A stretch of DNA of 64,000 bases from NCBI GenBank assembly GCA_947085255.1, contig CAMTVQ010000004.1, positions 1-64,000 on the forward strand. Reading direction: 5' to 3'. The DNA comes from CAMTVQ01 sp947085255 (lineage in GTDB: Bacteria > Bacteroidota > Bacteroidia > Sphingobacteriales > Sphingobacteriaceae). The first letter of the stretch is position 1, and each line of letters begins with the position of its first letter. Position numbers and translations under genes: made by a program. Below are positions 54,601 through 62,446 of the stretch, piece after piece. Under the pieces are notes generated by a model. The model saw nothing but the letters and a program-made list of their open reading frames with translations. It had not been told where the DNA came from and ran no database searches.

Positions 54601-55443
54601 ATGATCGTCTTCAAGAATAGTTTCACGCTCTAAGATAACCTCATTACGATTGATAGAAACTACTTCACCAGTATCCTCATCCACGAAGTCTTCCACCCAT
54701 TTGCGTAGAATCCTTGCAGCCAATTTACGACCTACATATTTTTTTAATCCTGATTTGCTAACCTTTACCTCATCGGCAAGGTCGAATAATTCAAGAATAT
54801 CTTTATCTGAATCGTAACCAATTGCACGAAGCAATGTAGTTACAGGAAATTTCTTTTTACGATCGATGTATGCATACATCACGTTGTTTACATCCGTTGC
54901 AAACTCTATCCAAGAGCCTTTAAATGGAATAACACGTGCAGAATACAATTTGGTGCCATTTGTATGGCGGCTTTGTCCGAAGAACACACCAGGTGAACGG
55001 TGCAACTGAGATACAATAACACGCTCAGCTCCATTGATAACGAATGTTCCTTTTGGAGTCATGTAAGGTATAGTTCCCAAATACACGTCCTGTACAATGG
55101 TTTCGAAATCTTCGTGTTCAGGGTCGTTACACGATAAGCGTAATTTAGCCTTTAATGGTACACTATAAGTTAATCCACGTTCGATACACTCTTCAATAGC
55201 ATAACGAGGCGGATCGATAAAATAATCCAAAAATTCTAAAACGAATATGTTTCTAGAATCTGTGATTGGAAAGTTTTCGGCAAAAACTTTGAACAATCCT
55301 TCTTTATGCCTGTTGTCGGGGGTAGTCTCTAATTGAAAGAATTCTTGGAAAGACTCCAGTTGCACGTCTAAAAAATCAGGATAATCTAATACCTGTTTTA
55401 CTGACGCAAAACTTACTCTTTGCTGATTTTTGTTGTTAGCCAA
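51640..55443 (-). CDS. rpoB: RNA polymerase subunit beta
   Basis: The 1267 residues are complete, from SFASVKQVLDYPDFLDVQLE to LVHELRGLGLDITLD. The rifampicin region (FFGTNQLSQFMDQTNPLAEI, THKRRLSALGPGGL), HGNKGIVARI and GGKAQFGGQRFGEMEVWA are all recognisable. The start is a TTG at 55443; no in-frame ATG lies just upstream. The gap from rplL holds two hairpins (55487-55558) that may attenuate transcription into rpoBC. Confidence 0.98.
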   Translation of the reverse strand: MANNKNQQRVSFASVKQVLDYPDFLDVQLESFQEFFQLETTPDNRHKEGLFKVFAENFPITDSRNIFVLEFLDYFIDPPRYAIEECIERGLTYSVPLKAKLRLSCNDPEHEDFETIVQDVYLGTIPYMTPKGTFVINGAERVIVSQLHRSPGVFFGQSRHTNGTKLYSARVIPFKGSWIEFATDVNNVMYAYIDRKKKFPVTTLLRAIGYDSDKDILELFDLADEVKVSKSGLKKYVGRKLAARILRKWVEDFVDEDTGEVVSINRNEVILERETILEDDHIDLIVDADVKTIILTKEDANTADYTIIYNTLQKDTSNSEKEAVEHIYRQLRNAEPPDEETARGIIDRLFFSDKRYDLGDVGRYRINRKLGMDTPEETKVLTKPDIIAIVKFLIKLINAKAEVDDIDHLSNRRVRTVGEQLYAQFGVGLARMARTIRERMNIRDNEVFTPTDLINARTLSSVINSFFGTNQLSQFMDQTNPLAEITHKRRLSALGPGGLSRERAGFEVRDVHYTHYGRLCTIETPEGPNIGLISSLCVHAKINNLGFIETPYRKVENGRVVVEEPVIYLSAEDEDGKTIAQANAHYDDKGNFLTPKVKSRFEGDFPVLEPTKIDLMDIAPNQITSIAASMIPFLEHDDANRALMGSNMQRQAVPLLQPEAPIVGTGLEARVARDSRVLLNAEGQGVVEYVDANEITIRYTRTDDERLVSFDEDVKTYKLTKFKKTNQNTCVNIKPIVKIGEKVTKGQVLCEGYATQNGELALGRNLKVAFMPWQGYNFEDAIVISERVVSQDIFTSLHIEEFELEVRDTKRGEEELTADIPNVSEEATKDLDENGIVRVGAEIKEGDILIGKITPKGESDPSPEEKLLRAIFGDKAGDVKDASLKAPPSIRGVVIDTKLFSRAKKTTKSNEKILLEKLDAEHDRNVINVKQSLADKLTVLVNGKTSQGVYNVYKELLIAKGVKFTQKLLSELDYAHINPAKWTTDKDKNDQIKILLHNYNINLNEELGAYRREKFALTVGDELPSGIVQMAKVYVAKKRKLKVGDKMAGRHGNKGIVARIVRDEEMPFLEDGTPVDVVLNPLGVPSRMNLGQIYETVLGWAGKELGVKFATPIFDGATHDEVEEWVAKAKLPKSGRTYLYDGGTGDRFDQPTTVGIIYMMKLGHMVDDKMHARSIGPYSLITQQPLGGKAQFGGQRFGEMEVWAIEAFGAANILQEILTVKSDDVIGRAKTYEAIVKGDNLPTPGVPESFNVLVHELRGLGLDITLD

Positions 55444-55486
55444 GGTTGTAAAGTTTTATGTTAAAGAATTTTTACTGGGCTTAATG

Positions 55487-55520
55487 ATAACAACTAAACG
55501 CCCAAAATGTTAGTTGTTAT
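55487..55520 (-). other. Hairpin in the rplL-rpoB gap (rpoB-proximal)
   Basis: The 11-bp arms ATAACAACTAA and TTAGTTGTTAT pair perfectly. There is no T-run, so it is more likely a processing or attenuation element than a terminator. Confidence 0.45.
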
Positions 55521-55530
55521 GAAATAGGAA

Positions 55531-55558
55531 TAGACTCTCCGCCAAGGCGGAGAGTCTA
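55531..55558 (-). other. Hairpin in the rplL-rpoB gap (rplL-proximal)
   Basis: The 13-bp arms TAGACTCTCCGCC and its complement enclose a 2-nt AA loop, with no clear T-run. It could adjust the ratio of ribosomal protein to polymerase mRNA. Confidence 0.45.
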
Positions 55559-55587
55559 TAAAGCTTTAAAGCTTAGTAATCAGTAGA

Positions 55588-55962
55588 TTACTTTACTTCG
55601 ATTACTGCTCCAACTTCTTCTAATGCTTTTTTCAATGCATCAGCTTCGTCTTTAGCAACACCTTCTTTGATTGCTTTTGGCGCACCATCAACTAAATCTT
55701 TAGCTTCTTTCAAGCCAAGTCCAGTAAGGTCTTTTACAACTTTTACAACTTGTAATTTTTGTCCACCAGCTTCTTTCAATATTACATCAAAAGTGGTTTT
55801 TTCTGCAACTACTTCAGCAGCAGCACCACCACCAGCCATCATTACTGGAGCTGCAGCGGCTGGTTCAATACCATACTCGTCTTTAAGGATTTGAGCTAAT
55901 TCGTTAACTTCTTTTACTGTTAAGTTTACCAATTGTTCAGCAAACGATTTTAAATCTGCCAT
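55588..55962 (-). CDS. rplL: Ribosomal protein L7/L12
   Basis: This 124-residue stalk protein has an N-terminal dimer domain (LVNLTVKEVNELAQILKDEY), an Ala/Gly hinge (AAAAPVMMAGGGAAAEV) and the C-terminal factor-binding domain with KTTFDVILKEAGGQKLQVVK and GLGLKEAKDLVDGAPK. It is 54 bp after rplJ. Confidence 0.97.
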   Translation of the reverse strand: MADLKSFAEQLVNLTVKEVNELAQILKDEYGIEPAAAAPVMMAGGGAAAEVVAEKTTFDVILKEAGGQKLQVVKVVKDLTGLGLKEAKDLVDGAPKAIKEGVAKDEADALKKALEEVGAVIEVK

Positions 55963-56015
55963 AATTATTTAATTTAAATTTTGGGTTAATACTACTTTGT
56001 TAATTAATTGTTGTC

Positions 56016-56537
56016 TTAAGCTGCGCGCTCAGACAGGGTTTTTACAATACCAGCCAATTTGCCACCACCCGATGAAAGGGCAGATATAACATTTTTGGCA
56101 GGTGATTGGAGAATACCGATGATATCACCGATAAGTTCTTCTCTCGATTTCAAGTTCACCAATGCATCGATTTGGTTGTCTCCTATATAGAAGTCCATAT
56201 CAATACTAGCTCCCTTAAGAATCGGCTTAGGACTATCCTTTCTAAGTTCTTTTATCAACTTTGCAGGGGCATTGCCAACCTCAGAAAACATGATAGCAGA
56301 TGTACCTTTTAGTACATCAAACAGTTCTGAATAATCATTACCTGTTTGCTCCATTGCTTTTCTGATAAGCGTATTTTTAGCTACTCTAAAGCCAATACCC
56401 TTTTCAAAGCATTTACGTCTAATTTTGTTGATTTGCGCAACAGTTAAATCAGATGTATCAGTGATATAAAAACTATTATGAGCGGAAAGTTTTTCTGTAA
56501 GCTCAAGAACAATCTCTTGTTTTTCTTCTCTTGTCAT
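56016..56537 (-). CDS. rplJ: Ribosomal protein L10
   Basis: This 173-residue protein of the P-stalk base binds 23S rRNA and carries L7/L12 dimers. Motifs include KQEIVLELTEKLSAHNSFYI, RVAKNTLIRKAMEQ and the C-terminal helix. It starts 3 bp after rplA. Confidence 0.95.
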   Translation of the reverse strand: MTREEKQEIVLELTEKLSAHNSFYITDTSDLTVAQINKIRRKCFEKGIGFRVAKNTLIRKAMEQTGNDYSELFDVLKGTSAIMFSEVGNAPAKLIKELRKDSPKPILKGASIDMDFYIGDNQIDALVNLKSREELIGDIIGILQSPAKNVISALSSGGGKLAGIVKTLSERAA

Positions 56538-56539
56538 AA

Positions 56540-57238
56540 TTAAATTCCTGCTACTGATTTTGAATCGATTTGAATACCTGGACTCATTGTGCTCGACATA
56601 TTTATACTTCTGAAATAAGTTCCTTTTGCAGAAGAAGGTTTAAGTTTAGAAATTACCTGAAGTAACTCTAACGCATTTTCATAAATCTTCTCAGGTGCAA
56701 AAGATGCTTTTCCAATTGAAGCATGTACGATACCTGTTTTGTCCACTTTGAAATCTATTTTACCACCCTTAACATCGGTTACTGCTTTACCAACTTCGGT
56801 AGTTACAGTTCCAGATTTAGGGTTGGGCATCAAGTTGCGTGGGCCTAATACTTTACCCAGCTTACCAACTTTAGCCATGCAACTAGGCATAGTAATGATG
56901 ATATCAATGTCGGTCCAACCTTGTTCAATTTTTGTGATGTAATCATCCAAACCAACATAATCGGCTCCAGCATCTTTAGCTTCCTGTTCTTTATCAGGAG
57001 TTACTAATGCCAAAACGCGAAGTGTCTTACCAGTACCGTGAGGTAATACCGCAATGCCACGAACCATTTGGTTTGCTTTACGCGGATCTACACCTAAACG
57101 GATATCCATATCAACAGAAGCATCAAACTTAGTGGTAGAAACTTCTTTCACCAATTTAGCTGCCTCGTTTAAAGGATATTGTTTACCGATTTCTAGTTTC
57201 GATAATGACTTTTTTTGATTTTTTGTTAATCTAGCCAT
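56540..57238 (-). CDS. rplA: Ribosomal protein L1
   Basis: The 232 residues include DMDIRLGVDPRKANQMVRG, LPHGTGKTLRVLAL, MGSV-type LGKVLGPRNLMPNPKSGTV and the KVDKTGIVHASIGKASF region. L1 binds 23S rRNA and in many bacteria represses its own operon at the mRNA level. It begins 86 bp downstream of rplK. Confidence 0.97.
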   Translation of the reverse strand: MARLTKNQKKSLSKLEIGKQYPLNEAAKLVKEVSTTKFDASVDMDIRLGVDPRKANQMVRGIAVLPHGTGKTLRVLALVTPDKEQEAKDAGADYVGLDDYITKIEQGWTDIDIIITMPSCMAKVGKLGKVLGPRNLMPNPKSGTVTTEVGKAVTDVKGGKIDFKVDKTGIVHASIGKASFAPEKIYENALELLQVISKLKPSSAKGTYFRSINMSSTMSPGIQIDSKSVAGI

Positions 57239-57323
57239 TTTTGTTGTTGTTGTTTATTCGTTACCTTGTAAAAGCCAACAGACGGAAGCGTTAGTGTCTG
57301 TTTATCCTTTACTTAGCTAACAT

Positions 57324-57767
57324 TTATTTGCTCCAAGGCGCATCACCCGTAACGGTAATACCCAAGCTGCGTGCGGTACCTGCCACCTGACTCATAGCTG
57401 CTTCGATTGTAAATGCATTTAAATCAGGCATTTTATCTTCTGCAATAGCTTTCACCTGATCCCAGGTTACGGCTGCTACTTTTTTACGATTAGGCTCGGC
57501 AGAACCACTTTGAATTTTGGCTGCTTCTTTCAACTGAATAGCAGCCGGAGGTGTTTTAATGATAAAATCGAAAGATTTGTCGGTATAAACTGTTATCGCG
57601 ACAGGAAGAATCTTTCCAGGTTTATCTTGAGTTCTTGCATTAAATTGCTTGCAGAACTCCATTATATTTACCCCTTTGGCACCCAATGCGGGGCCTACTG
57701 GTGGCGACGGATTAGCCGCTCCACCTTTGATTTGCAATTTTACTAATGCTCCTACTTCTTTTGCCAT
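57324..57767 (-). CDS. rplK: Ribosomal protein L11
   Basis: This 147-residue protein of the GTPase centre has KLQIKGGAANPSPPVGPALG, MEFCKQFNARTQ and TPPAAIQLKEAAKI. The gap after nusG (57768-57966) holds a hairpin that could be the leader recognised by L1. Confidence 0.97.
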   Translation of the reverse strand: MAKEVGALVKLQIKGGAANPSPPVGPALGAKGVNIMEFCKQFNARTQDKPGKILPVAITVYTDKSFDFIIKTPPAAIQLKEAAKIQSGSAEPNRKKVAAVTWDQVKAIAEDKMPDLNAFTIEAAMSQVAGTARSLGITVTGDAPWSK

Positions 57768-57926
57768 TGTATTTGATTTTAATAATTTGATGAGTCCTTA
57801 GTTCGATAAGTTGATAATACAAAGGTGGAAGCCTCTTCTCTTAATCAACGTTTCTACACTAATTCTGCACCAAATGCCTTGTTAAATATGCGTGGCAACC
57901 TCATCCATACAACCACACATTTTGCA

Positions 57927-57958
57927 CCTGCTTTATCGTACCTCCAAGTACGAGCAGG
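57927..57958 (-). other. Hairpin in the nusG-rplK gap
   Basis: CCTGC pairs with GCAGG, and TCGTAC pairs with GTACGA within it, leaving a loop CTCCAA. It lies 9 bp past the nusG stop and is followed by no T-run. It may be part of an rplKA leader. Confidence 0.4.
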
Positions 57959-57966
57959 CATTCTAA

Positions 57967-58503
57967 TTATTCTTTTTCTACTTGCATGTAATTCAATTCA
58001 AGCGGAGTTTTACGCCCAAATATCTTTACCATTACTTTCAATTTTTTCTTCTCGTCGTTTATCTCTTCAATTACCCCACTAAAACCATTAAATGGTCCAT
58101 CCATTACTTTTACGGCCTCACCTACTAAGTAACTCAAATTCATGGTTTCGCCTTGCTCCGCCATTTCATCTACCTTACCTAATATTCGGTTTACTTCGGC
58201 AGCACGCAAGGGCACTGGTTGACCTTGAGAACCTAAAAATCCGATTACACTGGTAATGTTTTTAATAATATGTTCTAATTCTCCGTCTAAATTTGCTTCA
58301 ATTAGCACATATCCTGGAAAATAGTTACGCTCTTTCGTAATTTTTTTACCATCCTTCATCTGTATAACCTTTTCCATAGGTATTAAAACCTGTGGAAGTA
58401 AATGCGTAGCATTCATTCGGTTAATTTCTGATTCGATGTATTGTTTAACTTTCTTTTCTTGCCCACTTACCGCACGTACTACATACCATTTTAACTCGCT
58501 CAT
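57967..58503 (-). CDS. nusG: Transcription antitermination factor NusG
   Basis: The frame continues to 58590, but the ATG at 58503 (MSELKWYVVRAVSGQEKK) is the conserved start and lies 13 bp after secE. The 178 residues have the NGN domain (to about 115, with GYVLIEA) and KOW domain (GEAVKVMDGPFNGFSGVIEE). It binds RNA polymerase and couples it to termination or translation. Confidence 0.96.
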   Translation of the reverse strand: MSELKWYVVRAVSGQEKKVKQYIESEINRMNATHLLPQVLIPMEKVIQMKDGKKITKERNYFPGYVLIEANLDGELEHIIKNITSVIGFLGSQGQPVPLRAAEVNRILGKVDEMAEQGETMNLSYLVGEAVKVMDGPFNGFSGVIEEINDEKKKLKVMVKIFGRKTPLELNYMQVEKE

Positions 58504-58516
58504 ATTCTGTATAGTA

Positions 58517-58711
58517 CTAAACAAACATATTATAAAAAGCTTTGATACCGTTTCCAAAAATAGAATCGATACCAAATACCAATAGGGCAATAATTAATGA
58601 AGCAACCATTACAACTACTACACTACCTTGCAGTTCTGCCCAAGTTGGCCAAGATACTTTGTGGAATAATTCGTTCCACGATTCTTCAAAATATGTTTTA
58701 ATCTTGTTCAT
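58517..58711 (-). CDS. secE: Preprotein translocase subunit SecE
   Basis: The 64 residues begin with an amphipathic helix containing NELFHKVSWPTWAELQGS, the SecE signature, followed by one membrane helix (VVVVMVASLIIALLVFGID). Located between tRNA-Trp and nusG, as in most bacteria. Confidence 0.95.
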   Translation of the reverse strand: MNKIKTYFEESWNELFHKVSWPTWAELQGSVVVVMVASLIIALLVFGIDSIFGNGIKAFYNMFV

Positions 58712-58793
58712 GTTACTAATCTAATTTGTTAGTATTTGTGTTAAGCAAACTATCCGTCTGTCTCAATTGCACTCTAATCAATTTATCACTTTG

Positions 58794-58864
58794 CACGGGT
58801 GCAAGGATTCGAACCCTGATCAAAGGTTTTGGAGACCTCTATTCTACCATTGAACTACACCCGT
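58794..58864 (-). tRNA. tRNA-Trp (CCA)
   Basis: The 71-nt tRNA has acceptor ACGGGTG/CACCCGT with discriminator G. CCA lies in the loop CTCCAAA. The T-arm is GGTTCGAATCC. It lies between tuf and secE on the same strand. Confidence 0.95.
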
Positions 58865-58949
58865 TCATCTAATTTTAATATAAAGCAGTAAGCAGTAAGC
58901 ATTATTTCATTGCTGAAACTGCTTACTGCTGACTACTTTTTGCCAAGTA

Positions 58950-60137
58950 TTACTTGGTAATTTCTGTAACCTGTCCGGCACCTACAGTACGACCACCTTC
59001 GCGGATAGCGAAACGTAAGCCTTTTTCCATAGCAATCGGGTTGATTAACGTTACATTAATTGTTACGTTATCACCAGGCATAATCATTTCAACACCTGCT
59101 GGTAATGAAATTTCACCTGTTACGTCTGTTGTACGGAAATAGAACTGAGGACGGTATTTGTTAAAGAATGGAGTGTGACGTCCACCTTCTTCTTTTTTCA
59201 AGATATACACTTCAGCTTTAAATTCTGTGTGTGGAGTTACTGAGTTTGGCTTGCAAATAACCATACCACGACGGATATCAGTTTTTTCAATACCACGTAA
59301 CAATAAACCTACGTTATCACCAGCTTCACCACGGTCAAGAATCTTGCGGAACATTTCAACACCTGTTACAGTTGAAGAAAGTTTCTCAACACCCATACCA
59401 ATGATATCTACTACTTCACCAGAGTTGATAACACCACGCTCGATACGACCAGTTGCAACTGTACCACGACCAGTGATCGAGAATACATCTTCAACAGGCA
59501 TCAAGAAAGGTAAATCAACCAAACGAGGAGGAATAGGAATGAAGTTATCTACAGCATCCATCAATTCCATGATTTTTTCTACCCACATAGCATCACCGTT
59601 TAAGCCACCAAGAGCCGAACCACGGATAACTGGGATAGTATCACCAGGGAAATCATAGAATGATAATAATTCGCGAATTTCCATTTCAACTAGGTCTAAC
59701 AATTCAGGATCGTCAACCATATCTACTTTGTTCATAAATACTACCAACGCTGGTACACCTACTTGGCGAGCCAAAAGGATATGTTCGCGTGTTTGAGGCA
59801 TAGGACCATCAGTAGAAGCAACTACTAAGATACCACCATCCATCTGTGCAGCACCTGTAACCATGTTTTTTACATAATCCGCGTGACCTGGACAGTCAAC
59901 GTGAGCATAGTGACGGTTAGCTGTTGAATATTCAACGTGAGCTGTATTGATAGTAATACCACGTTCTTTTTCTTCAGGAGCTGAATCGATTGAATCGAAT
60001 GAGCGTGCTTCAGATAAACCTTTTTCTGCTAATACTTTAGTGATAGCAGCGGTCAAAGTAGTTTTACCGTGGTCAACGTGACCAATAGTTCCAACGTTTA
60101 CGTGTGGTTTGGAACGGTCGAATTTTTCTTTTGCCAT
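58950..60137 (-). CDS. tuf: Elongation factor Tu
   Basis: The GTPase that delivers aminoacyl-tRNA to the ribosome. The 395 residues have GHVDHGKTTL, the RGITI switch, DCPGHADYVKNM, NKVDMVDD and the domain II/III motifs, with the end VGAGQVTEITK. It follows tRNA-Thr by about 50 bp in a tRNA-tuf operon. Confidence 0.98.
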   Translation of the reverse strand: MAKEKFDRSKPHVNVGTIGHVDHGKTTLTAAITKVLAEKGLSEARSFDSIDSAPEEKERGITINTAHVEYSTANRHYAHVDCPGHADYVKNMVTGAAQMDGGILVVASTDGPMPQTREHILLARQVGVPALVVFMNKVDMVDDPELLDLVEMEIRELLSFYDFPGDTIPVIRGSALGGLNGDAMWVEKIMELMDAVDNFIPIPPRLVDLPFLMPVEDVFSITGRGTVATGRIERGVINSGEVVDIIGMGVEKLSSTVTGVEMFRKILDRGEAGDNVGLLLRGIEKTDIRRGMVICKPNSVTPHTEFKAEVYILKKEEGGRHTPFFNKYRPQFYFRTTDVTGEISLPAGVEMIMPGDNVTINVTLINPIAMEKGLRFAIREGGRTVGAGQVTEITK

Positions 60138-60188
60138 TGTGTATTTTGTTAATTATTTATTTTTGTGTTTATTTATTTTCTTTTTTTG

Positions 60189-60260
60189 AGCCAACGATGG
60201 GATTTGAACCCACGACCCCGTCCTTACCAAGGACGTACTCTACCACTGAGCTACGTCGGC
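60189..60260 (-). tRNA. tRNA-Thr (GGT)
   Basis: The 72-nt cloverleaf has acceptor GCCGACG/CGTTGGC with discriminator T. The loop TTGGTAA has anticodon GGT. It is the tRNA closest to tuf. Confidence 0.95.
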
Positions 60261-60329
60261 TAATGCTTTTACTCATTATCGGCTATCTCACTCACAATGC
60301 AATCACAGCCAACTTGCTCCATTCTTTTG

Positions 60330-60402
60330 AGCGGGAGACGAGGCTCGAACCCGCGACCTACAGCTTGGAAGGCTGTCGCTCTACCAACTGAGCTACTCCC
60401 GC
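60330..60402 (-). tRNA. tRNA-Gly (TCC)
   Basis: The 73-nt tRNA has acceptor GCGGGAG/CTCCCGC. The loop CTTCCAA has anticodon TCC. The D-arm is TAGCTCAGTTGGTAGAGC. Confidence 0.95.
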
Positions 60403-60438
60403 TTATTATTAATAGTCATCCAACTATCAAATATTGTG

Positions 60439-60521
60439 TGGGGAGAACAGGATTCGAACCTGTGAAGGTATACACCAACAGATTTACAGTCTGTTCTCGT
60501 TAGCCACTTGAGTATCTCCCC
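60439..60521 (-). tRNA. tRNA-Tyr (GTA)
   Basis: This 83-nt type II tRNA has a long variable arm. Acceptor GGGGAGA pairs with TCTCCCC; the loop CTGTAAA has anticodon GTA. Confidence 0.95.
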
Positions 60522-60597
60522 CCAATTTAAAATATGAAATGTGAAGTCAGAAATATGAACTTTTATATTTCGCATTTCATCTTTCACATTTCAACCG

Positions 60598-60670
<73 letters not shown>

Positions 60671-60732
60671 AATTATTAAAGAACTAGCCTATTGTTGCAT
60701 ACGCATTAATGCGCACCTTTCAAAAGGGATTG

Positions 60733-60762
60733 CAAATGTACGCATTTTATACCCTCTTCAAA
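60733..60762 (-). promoter_or_regulatory. Promoter of the tRNA-tuf operon
   Basis: On the minus strand TTTG (60759-60762) and TACATTTG (60733-60740) are 18 bp apart. The -7 box is 62 bp before tRNA-Thr (TGT). Confidence 0.7.
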
Positions 60763-60800
60763 ATTTATTTGAAAATATTTTTCAGTGTCTCATTACACTA

Positions 60801-60832
60801 AAAAAGGGGCTTCGTTCGAAGTCCCTTTTTTA
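60801..60832. terminator. Terminator of hpf
   Basis: AAAAAAGGG(G)CTTCG and CGAAG(T)CCCTTTTTT pair with T-runs on both sides. It is 25 bp past the hpf stop. Confidence 0.8.
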
Positions 60833-60856
60833 CATATATACTGTTTCTGATTACTA

Positions 60857-61198
60857 TTAGTCTGCTAACTCATCAAACATGAGTGCTTCTCTATCGTAAT
60901 CCTTTTCGCGTTCTTTTTCTTTGTGACGTTTTAGTTGTTTGGCTAACGATTCTATTGCCAAATCCATTGCTTCTTCAAAGGTTTTACATTGTTCTTTTAC
61001 AAACAGCACATTGCCCGGCAGGTTTAACTTAACCTCTACTATTTTATTCTCCTCGTTTTCGGCCTTGTCTAATTTTAAAAACACACTTCCATCTATTAAA
61101 TGGTCGTAATACTGTTCCATTTTAGCTAACTTTTTGTCTACAAACTCCAACAATTTTTTGTCGGCAGTAAAATGGATTGATTGCACTGTAATTTTCAT
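60857..61198 (-). CDS. hpf: Ribosome hibernation factor HPF/RaiA
   Basis: The 113-residue short-type factor has the beta-alpha-beta layout starting MKITVQSIHFTADKKLLEFV, and the basic helix SLAKQLKRHKEKEREKD. It blocks the ribosomal decoding and mRNA site during stationary phase. It lies 24 bp past the recombinase gene. Confidence 0.93.
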   Translation of the reverse strand: MKITVQSIHFTADKKLLEFVDKKLAKMEQYYDHLIDGSVFLKLDKAENEENKIVEVKLNLPGNVLFVKEQCKTFEEAMDLAIESLAKQLKRHKEKEREKDYDREALMFDELAD

Positions 61199-61221
61199 GG
61201 TTCCTCCTTTTTTAGATTAAA

Positions 61222-62112
61222 TTATGCCTTTGGATGGGCTTGCTTGTAAATAGACTTTAATTTTTCGATTGAATTATGTGTATACACTTGCGTGGCTGCT
61301 AAACTAGCATGCCCGAGCAATTCTTTAATAGCATTTAAATCTGCCCCATTATTGAGTAAATGAGTGGCAAAAGTATGCCTTAGTACGTGTGGACTTCTTT
61401 TATCTATAGTGGTAATCATAGAAAGGTAATGATGTACTATTCGGTAAATAAACATGGGATAAGCTTCGGTACCTTTATCGGTAACTATTAGCGAATCGGT
61501 AGCCGAACTAACCGAAGGTACGAATGCTTTTTTTATTTCCAAGTACTGTTTCAGGGTGGTTGCTATTTTATTACTAAACGGTATTAATCGTTCTTTGTTA
61601 CGCTTGCCTAGTACTTTAAGTGTAGACTCGTAAAAATTAATATCATGCTCTTGTAGTTGGATAAGTTCGGATAAACGCATACCTGTAGCATACAGCAATT
61701 CTAATACCAATTTATCACGAAGCCCAGAAAAACCTTCGGCAAATGGAATTTCATCTAACAGTTGCTGTATTTGGGGTTGATTGATGAAAACCGGTAAGCG
61801 TTTGGCTATTTTAGGCACACGCACTTTAGCCATTGGGCTTTGCTCAATATACTTTTCGCGCACCAAAAACTTAAAGTATGTTTTTAGGGTGGTTATTTTT
61901 CGGGTAATACTCCGCGAGTTAATATTTTGATTCATCAACTCTACTATCCAAGAACGAACATGCGTATGATGCACTTCTTCTGGAGCCGCTATTGAAAAAT
62001 TGAGTTGAGTATAGGCTGTAAACTGAGCCAAATCGGTAGAGTATGCCGTAAAGGTATGGTGCGAAAAGCGTTTTTCGAATTGGATATATCGCTGGAAAAC
62101 TTCTATATACAT
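61222..62112 (-). CDS. XerC/XerD-family tyrosine recombinase
   Basis: I use the ATG at 62112 (MYIEVFQRYI) rather than the TTG one codon upstream. The 296 residues have the N-terminal SAM-like domain and catalytic Arg in YATGMRLSEL, the Lys in a beta-hairpin (KVLGKRNKERLIP), HxxR in SPHVLRHTFATHLL, HAS, and the Tyr nucleophile in THNS-adjacent ATQVYTH. It resolves chromosome dimers at dif with a partner. Which of XerC or XerD it is cannot be settled here. Confidence 0.93.
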   Translation of the reverse strand: MYIEVFQRYIQFEKRFSHHTFTAYSTDLAQFTAYTQLNFSIAAPEEVHHTHVRSWIVELMNQNINSRSITRKITTLKTYFKFLVREKYIEQSPMAKVRVPKIAKRLPVFINQPQIQQLLDEIPFAEGFSGLRDKLVLELLYATGMRLSELIQLQEHDINFYESTLKVLGKRNKERLIPFSNKIATTLKQYLEIKKAFVPSVSSATDSLIVTDKGTEAYPMFIYRIVHHYLSMITTIDKRSPHVLRHTFATHLLNNGADLNAIKELLGHASLAATQVYTHNSIEKLKSIYKQAHPKA

Positions 62113-62116
62113 CAAA

Positions 62117-62159
62117 AAAAATAGTTGTACCTAATTTAAGTTAAGGTACAACTATTTTT
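62117..62159. terminator. Terminator between rpsU and the recombinase
   Basis: 16-bp perfect arms (AAAAATAGTTGTACCT and its complement) surround an 11-nt loop, with A/T runs on both sides. It follows rpsU and directly precedes the recombinase start. Confidence 0.7.
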
Positions 62160-62180
62160 AAGAGAAACAACTACGAAATT

Positions 62181-62372
62181 TTATAATTCGTCAATATTTA
62201 GTTGTTGCTTATAAACTGCATGTTTTATCACATTACGACGAGCTACTGAGCGCTTTTCGTAAGCCTGACGGCTACGTAATTCGCGTAGAACACCTGTTTT
62301 TTCGAACTTCTTTTTAAAACGTTTTAGTGCTTTATCTAACGACTCGTTTTCTTTAATGTTGATTATGATCAT
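62181..62372 (-). CDS. rpsU: Ribosomal protein S21
   Basis: The 63 residues are basic and mainly helical: MIIINIKENESLDKALKRFK, KFEKTGVLRELRSRQ and RSVARRNVIKHA match S21. It has its own promoter immediately upstream. Confidence 0.95.
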   Translation of the reverse strand: MIIINIKENESLDKALKRFKKKFEKTGVLRELRSRQAYEKRSVARRNVIKHAVYKQQLNIDEL

Positions 62373-62410
62373 GTTTAAATACCTTCTTTCTTTTAAAATT
62401 TGGGGGATTG

Positions 62411-62440
62411 CAAAAGTAATTAAAAATTAGCAATTCCAAA
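62411..62440 (-). promoter_or_regulatory. Promoter of rpsU
   Basis: On the minus strand TTTG (62437-62440) and TACTTTTG (62411-62418) are 18 bp apart. The -7 box is about 38 bp before the rpsU start. Confidence 0.7.
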
Positions 62441-62446
62441 AAATGT

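Noticed and set aside
59227..59658. Plus-strand frame of 143 codons within tuf
   Set aside because: Known type of antisense shadow of the tuf reading frame, caused by its codon bias.
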